Source: Psychroflexus maritimus (GTDB taxonomy: Bacteria > Bacteroidota > Bacteroidia > Flavobacteriales > Flavobacteriaceae). From it: a stretch of DNA of 61,414 nt. Where the stretch lies: contig NZ_JAANAS010000036.1 of NCBI RefSeq assembly GCF_011089875.1, positions 1 through 61,414 on the forward strand, written 5' to 3'. Made by a program: the position numbers and the translations under genes. Numbering within the stretch: position 1 is the stretch's first letter; the number at the start of each line of letters is the position of its first letter. Positions 26,908-35,471 of this stretch are shown here, piece after piece. The notes beneath the pieces are model-generated. The model did not search any database, was not told the DNA's origin, and saw nothing but the letters and a program-made list of their open reading frames with translations.

Positions 26908-28029
26908 ATGGAAAATAAGTATTTTAAAACCGGTATTAAATTTAGTAAACACCAGCCAAAACCAAGATCAATTTTTAATCAATTATTAGAAATTTTTAAA
27001 GAATTGATTACTCATACTTCTGGAGATGTTGATGAGGCAATTGATTGGTTAAAAGCCCTGGATCAAGAATATCAGCTTACCACACCAGAATATACCCTAG
27101 AGGATTTTATTGAAGACTTAAAGAAAAAGGGGTATTTACGTGAAGAAATACAAACACCTGGCGGAAGTGGACTAAAAATTACAGATAAAACTGAACAAGC
27201 CATAAGAAAAAAAGCGTTGGAGCAAATTTTTGGGAAACTTAAAAAGAGCAAAGAAGGAAATCATAAAACAAAGCACAAAGGAGCAAGCGAAGACCCTACT
27301 GGTAACCTTAGAGCCTATCAGTTCGGTGATTCAATGAGCAAAATCTCCCTGACTGAAAGCTTGAAAAATGCACAAGTTAACCAAGGGATTGATAATTTTG
27401 AATTAAGAGAAGATGATTTAGTAGTTCAGGAATCAACCGCTAAAGCCCAAATGAGTACAGTGCTTATGATTGATATAAGTCACAGTATGATTCTCTATGG
27501 CGAAGACCGAATCACACCTGCCAAGAAAGTAGCTATGGCACTGGTAGAGTTAATTAAAACACGTTACCCAAAAGACAGCATAGATGTTGTGGTTTTTGGA
27601 AATGACGCTTGGCCTATAAAAATTAAAGATTTACCTTACTTGCAAGTTGGACCATACCATACCAATACCGTAGCTGGCTTACAGTTAGCCATGAATATTT
27701 TACGAAGAAAAAGAAACGCCAATAAACAAATTTTCATGATTACCGATGGAAAGCCAAGTTGTTTACACATGGCAGACGGAACTTACTATAAGAATAGTGT
27801 TGGATTGGATGATATGATTACCGAAAAATGCTATAATATGGCTGCGCAAGCCAGAAAATTGAATGTTCCAATAACTACCTTTATGATTGCTTCAGATCCT
27901 TATTTAAGGCAATTTGTACAAAATTTTACAGCTTCCAATAAAGGAAAAGCCTTTTACTCCGGCTTAGACCAATTAGGCGAAATGATTTTTGAAGATTACG
28001 AAAAAAATAGAAGAAGAAGAACTAAATAA
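26908..28029 (+). CDS. VWA-domain protein partnered with a magnesium-chelatase-like ATPase
   Basis: A 373-residue protein without signal peptide. An N-terminal helical region (about 1-140) is followed by a von Willebrand A domain (about 175-365) with a complete MIDAS metal site: DISHS (D189, S191, S193), a Thr in the second loop, and D280 in MITDGKPS. The C-terminus is basic (NRRRRTK). It lies 9 bp before an AAA+ ATPase of the MoxR/magnesium-chelatase type, the usual pairing in which the VWA protein acts as adaptor for ATP-driven remodelling of an unknown target. It is not a chelatase subunit in the photosynthetic sense. Confidence 0.85.
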   Translation: MENKYFKTGIKFSKHQPKPRSIFNQLLEIFKELITHTSGDVDEAIDWLKALDQEYQLTTPEYTLEDFIEDLKKKGYLREEIQTPGGSGLKITDKTEQAIRKKALEQIFGKLKKSKEGNHKTKHKGASEDPTGNLRAYQFGDSMSKISLTESLKNAQVNQGIDNFELREDDLVVQESTAKAQMSTVLMIDISHSMILYGEDRITPAKKVAMALVELIKTRYPKDSIDVVVFGNDAWPIKIKDLPYLQVGPYHTNTVAGLQLAMNILRRKRNANKQIFMITDGKPSCLHMADGTYYKNSVGLDDMITEKCYNMAAQARKLNVPITTFMIASDPYLRQFVQNFTASNKGKAFYSGLDQLGEMIFEDYEKNRRRRTK

Positions 28030-28038
28030 AAAATAACA

Positions 28039-29493
28039 ATGAATCAACCCAAAATACAAACTTTAGGCGAATTAAAACAAGCAAATTACACCTACCAAAG
28101 TGTAAAAGACGAGTTGAGAAAAAATCTAATTCAAAATATAAAAGATAATCGCAGTAGCTTTGAAGGAATAATAGGCTTTGAAGATACTGTAATTCCGCAA
28201 ATAGAACGTGCCATTTTATCGCAACATAACATTAATTTGTTAGGACTAAGAGGGCAAGCAAAAACTAGAATTGCACGGGCAATGCTTGATCTTTTGGATG
28301 AATGGATTCCTGTGGTAAAAGGCTCCTCTATAAATGATGACCCGTTTCAGCCTGTTTCTAATTTTGCTAAAAAAATAATCCAAGAGAAAGGTGACGAAAC
28401 ACCGGTGGAATGGCTTCATAAATCAGATCGATTTGCCGAAAAATTAGCTACTCCAGATGTAAGTGTGGCCGATTTAATTGGAGATATTGACCCTATAAAA
28501 GCAGCTAATTTGAAGTTGAGTTATTCTGATGAACGCGTGATTCATTACGGAATGATACCAAGGGCCAATCGCTGTATTTTTGTTATTAACGAATTGCCCG
28601 ATTTACAAGCTCGTATTCAAGTGGCTTTGTTCAATATTTTGCAAGAAGGAGATATCCAAATTAGAGGTTTTAATCTCAGGTTGCCTTTAGATTTACAATT
28701 TGTATTTACGGCCAATCCAGAAGATTACACCAACCGAGGAAGCATTGTAACTCCCTTAAAAGATAGAATTGGTTCTCAAATTCTTACCCATTATCCAGAA
28801 ACTATCGAAATTGCAAAGCAAATTACTTCGCAAGAAGCTAAAGCAATTGAAGAGCGCAACCAACACATTATAATTCCAGAAGTAGCTAAAGATTTACTTG
28901 AGCAGATTAGTTTTGAGGCAAGAAAAAGTGAATATGTTGATGTAAAAAGCGGGGTAAGTGCGCGATTAAGTATCTCTGCCCTTGAAAATTTAATGAGTAC
29001 CGCAGAGCGAAGAAGTCTGCTTAACCAAGATCAATCAACAAGTATAAGGCTAATGGACTTTAATGGAATTATTCCCGCCATTACAGGAAAAATTGAATTA
29101 CTTTATGAAGGTGAACAGGCAGGTGCCGACCAAGTTGCTGAAATACTTTTAGAAAAGGCAATGCAATCTGTTTTCAAAAAGCACTTTCCAGAAATTAAAA
29201 AGCTTGAAAAAGAAGGCGAAAAAAATGAATATTCAGACATCATGCAATGGTTTGCTGAAGGAAATGATATTGAATTACTAGACAATGCCTCTAATGATGA
29301 GTATGAGCTATCCCTAAAATCTTCTGAAGCGTTGAATCAATTCATTAAAAAACACCTTTCAGTAGCAAATGAAAACTTTTTTAAAGAACTAGTTTTGTGG
29401 AACTTGTGTATCTTTCAGAAGTTAGATAAAAACAAAATCACCAATGGTTATCAGTTTAAAGATATGCTAAGTGATTACCTCAAAAACTTGTAA
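28039..29493 (+). CDS. AAA+ ATPase of the magnesium-chelatase/MoxR-like group
   Basis: A 484-residue cytoplasmic AAA+ protein. The Walker A-like motif is GLRGQAKT at 69-76 (K75). The Walker B region is FVINELPDL with N184-E185 in place of the usual Asp-Glu; from memory this NELPDL form is typical of this particular family and is not degeneration. Other conserved blocks are ATPDVSVADLIGDIDPIKAA, NPEDYTNRGSIVTPLKDR (sensor/arginine-finger region) and VKSGVSARLSISALENL. The C-terminal third is helical. It is the middle gene of a three-gene operon, 9 bp after the VWA gene and 2 bp before a 51-residue membrane protein. Confidence 0.88.
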   Translation: MNQPKIQTLGELKQANYTYQSVKDELRKNLIQNIKDNRSSFEGIIGFEDTVIPQIERAILSQHNINLLGLRGQAKTRIARAMLDLLDEWIPVVKGSSINDDPFQPVSNFAKKIIQEKGDETPVEWLHKSDRFAEKLATPDVSVADLIGDIDPIKAANLKLSYSDERVIHYGMIPRANRCIFVINELPDLQARIQVALFNILQEGDIQIRGFNLRLPLDLQFVFTANPEDYTNRGSIVTPLKDRIGSQILTHYPETIEIAKQITSQEAKAIEERNQHIIIPEVAKDLLEQISFEARKSEYVDVKSGVSARLSISALENLMSTAERRSLLNQDQSTSIRLMDFNGIIPAITGKIELLYEGEQAGADQVAEILLEKAMQSVFKKHFPEIKKLEKEGEKNEYSDIMQWFAEGNDIELLDNASNDEYELSLKSSEALNQFIKKHLSVANENFFKELVLWNLCIFQKLDKNKITNGYQFKDMLSDYLKNL

Positions 29494-29495
29494 TT

Positions 29496-29651
29496 ATGCA
29501 AAGTGAACTACCTAAGCCAGGACAACCTAGAGACACCCCTGAAAGTATAGTAGAATTTTTTATAGATAATTGGTTTTTTGTGTTGGCGGCAGCAATTGTT
29601 ATTTTAATAGTGTTGATTTATTCCAAAGTCTTGAGAGATAGAAAAAAATGA
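29496..29651 (+). CDS. 51-residue single-span membrane protein
   Basis: A short frame of 51 codons begins 2 bp after the AAA+ ATPase stop. The product has a Pro-rich polar N-terminus (MQSELPKPGQPRDTPESIVE), one hydrophobic segment at about 27-43 (WFFVLAAAIVILIVLIY) and a basic tail (LRDRKK) that predicts an N-out/C-in orientation. The tight spacing and the clean membrane-protein architecture argue that it is real. It could anchor the ATPase/VWA pair to the inner membrane. I do not recognise the family. Confidence 0.72.
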   Translation: MQSELPKPGQPRDTPESIVEFFIDNWFFVLAAAIVILIVLIYSKVLRDRKK

Positions 29652-29788
29652 TAAAATTAACGCCGTAAATGAATGTTCTTATTGAATGAAATAGAGTAAG
29701 CAGTTTTAAACAGCAGTCTCTTTTACTTTTTTCTTCGCAATTATAGCTATTACGTCTTAAAAAACTTCGTATCTCACTATTTAAAATA

Positions 29789-29829
29789 GTTTTGACAAAG
29801 TGAGAATAAGCGAACTCAGGTTTATAATA
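29789..29829 (+). repeat. Third copy of the GAACTCAGGTT intergenic repeat
   Basis: The segment shares GAACTCAGGTTTATA (29812-29826) exactly with 16300-16314 and also matches upstream (GTTTTGACAAAG here, TTTTGACTTTG there). The same element in reverse lies at 16226-16262. Just upstream, TCTCACT at 29772-29778 can pair with AGTGAGA at 29799-29805, so this copy also has a stem-loop. Confidence 0.7.
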
Positions 29830-29858
29830 AAATTAAAAATTAATAGTAAAAGCTTATT

Positions 29859-29866
29859 TAGATTTG
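29859..29866 (+). promoter_or_regulatory. Candidate -7 box for the flavin oxidoreductase gene
   Basis: TAGATTTG fits TAnnTTTG and ends 11 nt before the ATG at 29878. It supports that ATG over an upstream GTG at 29800, which would lie inside the repeat. Confidence 0.4.
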
Positions 29867-29877
29867 TCCGAAAAAAG

Positions 29878-30984
29878 ATGAGTAAAGAACAAAATTTATT
29901 GCAATCATTTAATTTAAAAGGTTTAGCCTTAAAAAATCGAGTGATTATGGCACCAATGACTAGAAGTAGAGCGGACAATGAAGCTAAAAAACCTATGGAC
30001 ATGCATGCTACTTATTATCGTCAAAGAGCTTCAGCAGGATTAATTATTGCAGAAGGTTCGCAAGTTTCTCCTAGAGGCGTTGGTTATGTAAATACCCCTG
30101 GAATTCATTCAAATGAACAAGTAGAAGCTTGGAAAAAAGTTACCAAAGCGGTGCACGAAGAAGGTGGTAAAATTTTTCTACAGCTATGGCATGTGGGAAG
30201 AATGTCACACCCCGATTTTCATAACGGAGAAAAACCATTAGCTCCAAGCGCTATTAATCCTAATGCTCAATCTTATACGCCTGATGGATTTAAAGATACT
30301 GTTACACCAAAAGAAATGACCCGTGAGGAAATTAAGTTGACCATTCAAGAATTTAAAACAGCAGCTAAAAATGCCATGGATGCTGGTTTTGATGGGGTTG
30401 AAATTCATTCTTCTAACGGTTATTTAATTCATCAATTCTTTAATAATTCTTCCAATCAAAGAACCGATGATTACGGAGGGAGTATGGAAAACAAAGCAAA
30501 ATTCTTTTTTCAAATTATAGATGCTGTTAAGGTTTTTGTGCCTGAAAATCGAATAGGTGTACGATTAAACCCATCACTTCACGGAATTTTTGGAATGCAA
30601 GCTGATGAAGAAACCATCCCTACTTTTGAATACATCGTCAACCGGTTAAACGACTATAATCTAGCTTATCTTCACCTTTCAGAACCTTTTAATGAGGTAA
30701 ATGAATACGATTTTCTAGTCACAAACATTGCTCAACATTTTAGGCCAATTTATAAAGGTATTTTAATGATTAACGCTGGTTTTAGCCAAGAAAGTGGAAA
30801 TCGAGTAATTGAAGAAGGTCATGCTGATTTAGTAGCTTTTGGTAAGCTTTTTATTTCGAATCCAGATTTACCCATTCGCTTTGAAAAAAACGCACCCCTA
30901 GCTGATTGGGATGAGGATACTTTTTATGTGCCAGGAGAAAAAGGCTATATAGATTACCCAACATTAGAGGAAGAAACAGTTTAA
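29878..30984 (+). CDS. Old yellow enzyme family alkene reductase
   Basis: A 368-residue FMN-dependent TIM-barrel reductase of the NADH:flavin oxidoreductase/OYE family, which reduces activated C=C bonds or nitro compounds. Conserved blocks are NRVIMAPMTRSRA (FMN binding), LQLWHVGRMSHPDF, the substrate-binding HSSNGYLIHQFFNNSSNQRTDDYGGS region (HSSN in place of the classic HGANGYL), and the phosphate-binding segment near NAGFSQESG with VAFGKLFISNPDLP. I start it at the second Met (29878), where homology begins. Physiological substrate unknown; a detoxification role is the usual guess. Confidence 0.92.
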   Translation: MSKEQNLLQSFNLKGLALKNRVIMAPMTRSRADNEAKKPMDMHATYYRQRASAGLIIAEGSQVSPRGVGYVNTPGIHSNEQVEAWKKVTKAVHEEGGKIFLQLWHVGRMSHPDFHNGEKPLAPSAINPNAQSYTPDGFKDTVTPKEMTREEIKLTIQEFKTAAKNAMDAGFDGVEIHSSNGYLIHQFFNNSSNQRTDDYGGSMENKAKFFFQIIDAVKVFVPENRIGVRLNPSLHGIFGMQADEETIPTFEYIVNRLNDYNLAYLHLSEPFNEVNEYDFLVTNIAQHFRPIYKGILMINAGFSQESGNRVIEEGHADLVAFGKLFISNPDLPIRFEKNAPLADWDEDTFYVPGEKGYIDYPTLEEETV

Positions 30985-31007
30985 AATGTTCAACGATTTT
31001 ATTTAAT

Positions 31008-31040
31008 AGCTTTGAAGCATTTATGTTTCAAAGCTTTGTT
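31008..31040 (+). terminator. Weak hairpin terminator after the OYE gene
   Basis: AGCTTTGAA (31008-31016) pairs with TTCAAAGCT (31027-31035) and is followed by TTGTTT. The stem is 9 bp, but the T-tract is interrupted. Confidence 0.45.
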
Positions 31041-31102
31041 TATGAATTTGCTTAGTCGATAAACAATTTTTAAAAAAAACAACCACTTCCATCTATAATA
31101 TG

Positions 31103-31110
31103 TACTTTTG
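31103..31110 (+). promoter_or_regulatory. Candidate -7 box for purM
   Basis: TACTTTTG fits TAnnTTTG and ends 23 nt before the ATG at 31134. The alternative TTG start at 31119 would be only 8 nt away, which favours the ATG. Confidence 0.45.
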
Positions 31111-31133
31111 CAGGAGTTTTGAAGAAAAAAGAA

Positions 31134-32309
31134 ATGAGTAAAAACCCAAGTAAAAGATACGCACAGAGAGGAGTTTCAGCACAAAAAGAAGATGTTCATA
31201 AGGCTATTAAAAATGTTGATAAAGGACTCTTTCCAAAAGCTTTTTGTAAAATTATTCCAGATTATCTCACTAATGATGAGGAAGCCTGTTTAATCATGCA
31301 TGCCGACGGCGCCGGAACAAAATCTTCCTTAGCCTACATGTATTGGAAAGAAACAGGAGATCTCTCTGTTTGGAAAGGAATTGCTCAAGATGCGCTCATC
31401 ATGAATATTGATGATTTGCTATGTGTTGGTGCAACCAATCAAATACTTGTTTCTTCTACTATTGGAAGAAATAAAAATTTGATTCCAGGAGAAGTAATTG
31501 CACAGCTCATTAATGGAACAGAAGAAATCTTAGGCGATCTAAGACAACACGGAATAAACATTCATTCTACAGGAGGCGAAACCGCTGATGTTGGTGACTT
31601 AGTTAGAACAATAATCGTTGACTCTACGGTTACCGCAAGAATGAAGCGAAAAGAGGTAATCAACAATGCCAATATAAAAGCAGGAAATGTTATTGTTGGT
31701 TTGTCATCTTCAGGGCAAGCTACTTATGAAAGTGAATACAATGGCGGTATGGGAAGTAATGGCTTAACTTCAGCAAGACACGATGTGTTATGTAAAAAAC
31801 TCGCCGAAAAATACTCAGAGAGTTTTGATCCTAAAGTCCCAGAAGAATTGGTTTATTCGGGGACAAAAAACCTAACCGATTCAACTTCAACAAGCCTTGA
31901 TGTAGGGAAATTGATTTTATCACCCACGCGAACTTATGCGCCCATTGTTAAGCAAATACTTGAAAAAGTAGGCGCTAAAAACATTAATGGAATGGTACAT
32001 TGTAGTGGAGGCGCACAAACTAAAATTCTTCATTTTGTAGATCAGTTTCACATAGTTAAAGACAATTTGTTTCCAACACCACCTCTTTTTGAAATGATAC
32101 AAAAGGAAAGCAATACCGATTGGAAGGAAATGTACCAAGTCTTTAATATGGGGCATCGAATGGAACTTTATATAGAAGAAGCTTTTGCAGAACAAATTAT
32201 TCAAATTTCTAAACAATTTAATGTTGATGCACAGGTTGTTGGGCATGTGGAAGCAAGTGAAAAGAAAAAGCTTACAATTAAATCGCAATACGGTACGTTT
32301 GAATACTAA
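31134..32309 (+). CDS. purM: Phosphoribosylformylglycinamidine cyclo-ligase (AIR synthase), long Bacteroidota form
   Basis: Fifth step of purine synthesis: ATP-dependent ring closure of FGAM to AIR. The 391-residue protein has the AIR-synthase family signature (HADGAGTKSSLAY, WKGIAQDALIMNIDDLLCVGA) and GLSSSGQATYESEYNGGMGSNG in place of the usual GLxSSGxHSNG, a divergence common to the Bacteroidota enzyme. The C-terminal domain has NGMVHCSGGAQTKIL and VFNMGHRMELY, equivalent to the H(I/L)TGGG and FNMGxGM motifs. It is longer than E. coli PurM (345). The start is set at ATG 31134. A DUF3078 gene follows after 8 bp. Confidence 0.88.
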   Translation: MSKNPSKRYAQRGVSAQKEDVHKAIKNVDKGLFPKAFCKIIPDYLTNDEEACLIMHADGAGTKSSLAYMYWKETGDLSVWKGIAQDALIMNIDDLLCVGATNQILVSSTIGRNKNLIPGEVIAQLINGTEEILGDLRQHGINIHSTGGETADVGDLVRTIIVDSTVTARMKRKEVINNANIKAGNVIVGLSSSGQATYESEYNGGMGSNGLTSARHDVLCKKLAEKYSESFDPKVPEELVYSGTKNLTDSTSTSLDVGKLILSPTRTYAPIVKQILEKVGAKNINGMVHCSGGAQTKILHFVDQFHIVKDNLFPTPPLFEMIQKESNTDWKEMYQVFNMGHRMELYIEEAFAEQIIQISKQFNVDAQVVGHVEASEKKKLTIKSQYGTFEY

Positions 32310-32317
32310 ATAAATTA

Positions 32318-33376
32318 ATGACGCGTTTACTCCTAATTTTATTTCTTGCATTTTATTCTGTTCAAATTCTTGGGCAAAGGCATCCTATGTTTTTTGAAGA
32401 AGAACGCCCACTAAATGTTTTCTTGAAAACACCAAAAGTTACCCAATTAGTAAAAGATTATAAAGATATTAAATTTAGTGAAGTTAAAAAGTATCATTTT
32501 ATTGCAATACTTCAACCAAAAACATGGTGGAGGCATTCCAATCGCTTTTCATTTGATTTTAGTCAGTTGTCTTTAACCAACTGGAATGCTGGTGGACAAA
32601 GCTCCATTAACGGTTTGGCAGATGTTAGGATAAAAAGAGTCTTTAATAAAGGCTTAATTCGTTGGAACAACGAGTTTATAGGAAGATTTGGTCTAAATAG
32701 GCAACAAGGTCAGGGATTAAGAAAAACCGATGACCATTTAGAACTTGTTTCTACTTTTGGTTATAAGTTTAGCAATGATTCTAATTGGTATTATACAGTG
32801 AGGTCAAGCTTTCAATCACAATTTTCAGATAGCTATAATTACCCGAACCGAGATAACAGCATTTCTCATTTTATGGCACCGGGTTACTTTTTTCTTGGTG
32901 CAGGTGCAGAATACAAAGTAGATAAAAATGATTTACTCTTTTACGTCTCTCCGTTAACCCAAAAAACAACTTTTGTACTTAACCAAAGACTTGCTAACGA
33001 TGGAGCTTTTGGTATGAGAGAAGCACAGAGAGACCTCAATGGAAACCTTATATCTAAGGGACAAAGAATGAGAGGTGAAACAGGTATTTTATTAAAAAAC
33101 GAATACCGAAGAAAAATTACAGAAGATATTGAAGCTTTTAGCCGCCTTAGTTTATTTACCGATTATTTTAGAAAATTTGGAAATATTGATGTAGATTGGG
33201 AATTAATGATCGATTTCAGAGTTAATGAATTTATTAAAGCTAGAATAGGTTCACATATAAGATATGATGACGACATTAAAGTGCAACGCAAGAATGAAGT
33301 AGGGGAGTTAGTTGATGATGGACCAAGAATTCAATGGAAACAACAATTAGGAATAGGTGTTCTAATTGAAATCTAA
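32318..33376 (+). CDS. DUF3078 family beta-barrel-type protein
   Basis: A 352-residue protein with a signal peptide (cleavage after ILGQ near 19). The motif FDFSQLSLTNWNAGGQSSI at about 79-97 is diagnostic for DUF3078, a Bacteroidota family of presumed outer-membrane barrels without known function. Alternating strands continue to the C-terminus, which ends LGIGVLIEI. It follows purM by 8 bp, so the two are probably co-transcribed. Confidence 0.85.
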   Translation: MTRLLLILFLAFYSVQILGQRHPMFFEEERPLNVFLKTPKVTQLVKDYKDIKFSEVKKYHFIAILQPKTWWRHSNRFSFDFSQLSLTNWNAGGQSSINGLADVRIKRVFNKGLIRWNNEFIGRFGLNRQQGQGLRKTDDHLELVSTFGYKFSNDSNWYYTVRSSFQSQFSDSYNYPNRDNSISHFMAPGYFFLGAGAEYKVDKNDLLFYVSPLTQKTTFVLNQRLANDGAFGMREAQRDLNGNLISKGQRMRGETGILLKNEYRRKITEDIEAFSRLSLFTDYFRKFGNIDVDWELMIDFRVNEFIKARIGSHIRYDDDIKVQRKNEVGELVDDGPRIQWKQQLGIGVLIEI

Positions 33377-33516
33377 TTTCATTACTGTTTTCGTTAATTA
33401 AATGTTAGCTGCAACTAATCAAATGTCTATAATTCAAATTGATTATATTACTTCCTTTTAATTTCATTCGTTCACAAGACTTTTAAGATTAGGATGATTA
33501 TGTGCTGAAAATCTTG

Positions 33517-33524
33517 TAAATTTG
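33517..33524 (+). promoter_or_regulatory. Candidate -7 box for prfA-pyrF
   Basis: TAAATTTG fits TAnnTTTG and lies 19 nt before the prfA ATG. Confidence 0.42.
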
Positions 33525-33543
33525 CTTTTTTTATAAAAAATTT

Positions 33544-34620
33544 ATGTTAGACAAGTTAAACATCGTTAAGCAGCGATTTGATGAGGTGAGTGATTTAATT
33601 ATTCAGCCCGATATTATTAGTGATCAAAAAAAATATATTCCACTTTCTAAAGAATATAAAGATTTAAAACAGCTCATGAATAAGCGTGAAGAATACATCG
33701 CGCTTTCCAATAACCTTGAAGAAGCTGAAGAAATTATTAAAGATGGAAGCGATGCTGAAATGCTTGAAATGGCAAAAATGCAGATGGATGAAGCTAAAGA
33801 ACGCATTCCAGAGTTAGAAGAAGAAATTAGGTTTATGCTTATCCCTAAAGACCCCGAAGATGCAAAAAATGCAGTAGTTGAAGTTAGAGCAGGTACAGGA
33901 GGAGATGAGGCTAGTATTTTTGCCGGTGATATTTTTAGAATGTTAACTAAATACTGTGATTCTAAAGGTTGGAGCGTAAGTACCGTAGATTATTCGGAAG
34001 GAACTAATGGAGGCTTTAAGGAAATTCAATTTGAAGTTAACGGTGAAGATGTGTACGGTACGCTTAAATATGAGGCTGGCGTACATCGAGTGCAACGAGT
34101 TCCTCAAACTGAAACTCAAGGAAGAGTTCATACTAGTGCAGCTACGGTAATGGTTTTTCCAGAAGCCGAAGAATTTGATGTAGAAATAGACCCTAAAGAG
34201 GTTAGAATTGATTACTTCTGTTCCTCTGGTCCAGGTGGGCAATCTGTAAATACCACTTATTCTGCCGTAAGACTTACTCACGAGCCTACAGGAATTGTGG
34301 CTCAGTGTCAAGACCAAAAATCGCAACACAAGAATAAAGAAAAAGCCTTTAAAGTACTCCGCTCACGAATTTACGAAATGGAATTAGCTAAAAAACAAGC
34401 TGAAGATGCTGAAAAACGTGGAAACATGGTGACTAGCGGAGACCGAAGTGCAAAAATTAGAACTTACAATTATCCACAAGGACGAGTTACAGACCACCGT
34501 ATTAATTTAACTTTGTATGATTTAGATAACATAATTAGTGGTGATATTCAAAAGATTATTGACGAATTAAAACTTGTTGATAATACAGAAAAGTTAAAAC
34601 AAGTATCTGATTCTCTATAA
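33544..34620 (+). CDS. prfA: Peptide chain release factor 1
   Basis: Class I release factor that reads UAA and UAG and triggers peptide release on the ribosome. The 358-residue protein carries the peptidyl-hydrolysis motif GGQ at 231-233 ([12 protein letters not shown]). In the codon-reading region it has VPQT, a PxT motif that identifies RF1 rather than RF2 (SPF). The C-terminal [16 protein letters not shown] block is also typical. Length matches the family. pyrF begins 10 bp downstream. Confidence 0.96.
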   Translation: MLDKLNIVKQRFDEVSDLIIQPDIISDQKKYIPLSKEYKDLKQLMNKREEYIALSNNLEEAEEIIKDGSDAEMLEMAKMQMDEAKERIPELEEEIRFMLIPKDPEDAKNAVVEVRAGTGGDEASIFAGDIFRMLTKYCDSKGWSVSTVDYSEGTNGGFKEIQFEVNGEDVYGTLKYEAGVHRVQRVPQTETQGRVHTSAATVMVFPEAEEFDVEIDPKEVRIDYFCSSGPGGQSVNTTYSAVRLTHEPTGIVAQCQDQKSQHKNKEKAFKVLRSRIYEMELAKKQAEDAEKRGNMVTSGDRSAKIRTYNYPQGRVTDHRINLTLYDLDNIISGDIQKIIDELKLVDNTEKLKQVSDSL

Positions 34621-34630
34621 TCAATAATCC

Positions 34631-35443
34631 ATGGATATTGAAAAACTAATTGAAGAAATCAAAAAAAAGAAGTCTTTTTTGTGTGTGGGACTAGATGTAG
34701 ATTTAGAAAAAATACCTCCGCATCTAAAAGAACTGGAAGACCCAATTTTTGAATTTAATAAGGCTATTATTGAAGCTACTCATTCTTATGCAGTAGCTTA
34801 TAAACCTAATACCGCTTTTTATGAAGCTTATGGAATACAGGGGTGGAAGTCTTTAGAACGAACCATCCGTTACCTGAATACAAATTATCCAGAAATTTTT
34901 ACCATTGCTGATGCTAAACGCGGAGACATAGGAAATACTTCTACTAGGTATGCTAAAGCTTTTTTAGAAGCCATGAATTTTGACTCTATTACTGTAGCGC
35001 CTTATATGGGAAAAGATTCTGTAGAGCCTTTCCTTGCTTTTGAGAACAAACATACCATACTTTTAGCTTTAACTTCAAATCAAGGTGCAAACGATTTTCA
35101 ACTTCAAGAAACTCAACAAAATCAACTTTTTGAACAGGTTATAGCTACTTCGCAAAAGTGGAAAAATGCAGAGCGACTTATGTATGTAGTAGGAGCAACA
35201 AAAGCAGCTCACTTCAAAAAAATACGGGCCATTGCACCACATCATTTTTTACTTGTTCCTGGCGTTGGTGCACAGGGGGGAAGCCTCAAAGAAGTTTGTC
35301 GCTTTGGATTAACTGAAGACATAGGATTGCTAATCAATTCTTCAAGAGGAATTATATATGCCTCTAAAGAAAAAGATTTTGCTGAAAAGGCTGCTTTAAA
35401 AGCTCAGGAATTACAACAAGAGATGGCTATTTATTTAAATTAA
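34631..35443 (+). CDS. pyrF: Orotidine 5'-phosphate decarboxylase
   Basis: Last step of UMP synthesis. The 270-residue TIM-barrel protein has the catalytic [10 protein letters not shown] block (Asp-x-Lys-x-x-Asp network), an N-terminal [14 protein letters not shown], and VPGVGAQGG near 217-225. It belongs to the longer type found in Bacteroidota and actinobacteria (about 270 residues) rather than the E. coli-size enzyme. It is probably co-transcribed with prfA. Confidence 0.95.
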   Translation: MDIEKLIEEIKKKKSFLCVGLDVDLEKIPPHLKELEDPIFEFNKAIIEATHSYAVAYKPNTAFYEAYGIQGWKSLERTIRYLNTNYPEIFTIADAKRGDIGNTSTRYAKAFLEAMNFDSITVAPYMGKDSVEPFLAFENKHTILLALTSNQGANDFQLQETQQNQLFEQVIATSQKWKNAERLMYVVGATKAAHFKKIRAIAPHHFLLVPGVGAQGGSLKEVCRFGLTEDIGLLINSSRGIIYASKEKDFAEKAALKAQELQQEMAIYLN

Positions 35444-35471
35444 CTTAAAAACGTATTTTCAATTAAATTAC

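Noticed and set aside
28588-28593. A broken Walker B (Asn-Glu instead of Asp-Glu) in the AAA+ ATPase
   Set aside because: The NELPDL form is, as far as I recall, characteristic of this magnesium-chelatase-like family, so it is not a sign of decay.
26908-29493. Magnesium chelatase for chlorophyll or cobalamin synthesis
   Set aside because: There is no ChlH/CobN-type subunit, and the pair belongs to the general VWA/MoxR-like remodelling group.
29800-29877. An N-terminal extension of the OYE reductase from a GTG at 29800
   Set aside because: The 26 extra residues fall in an intergenic repeat and before a -7 box, and homology to the family begins at the ATG at 29878.
31119-31133. A TTG start for purM five codons upstream
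   Set aside because: The ATG at 31134 is a better start codon and sits at a normal distance from the TACTTTTG box.
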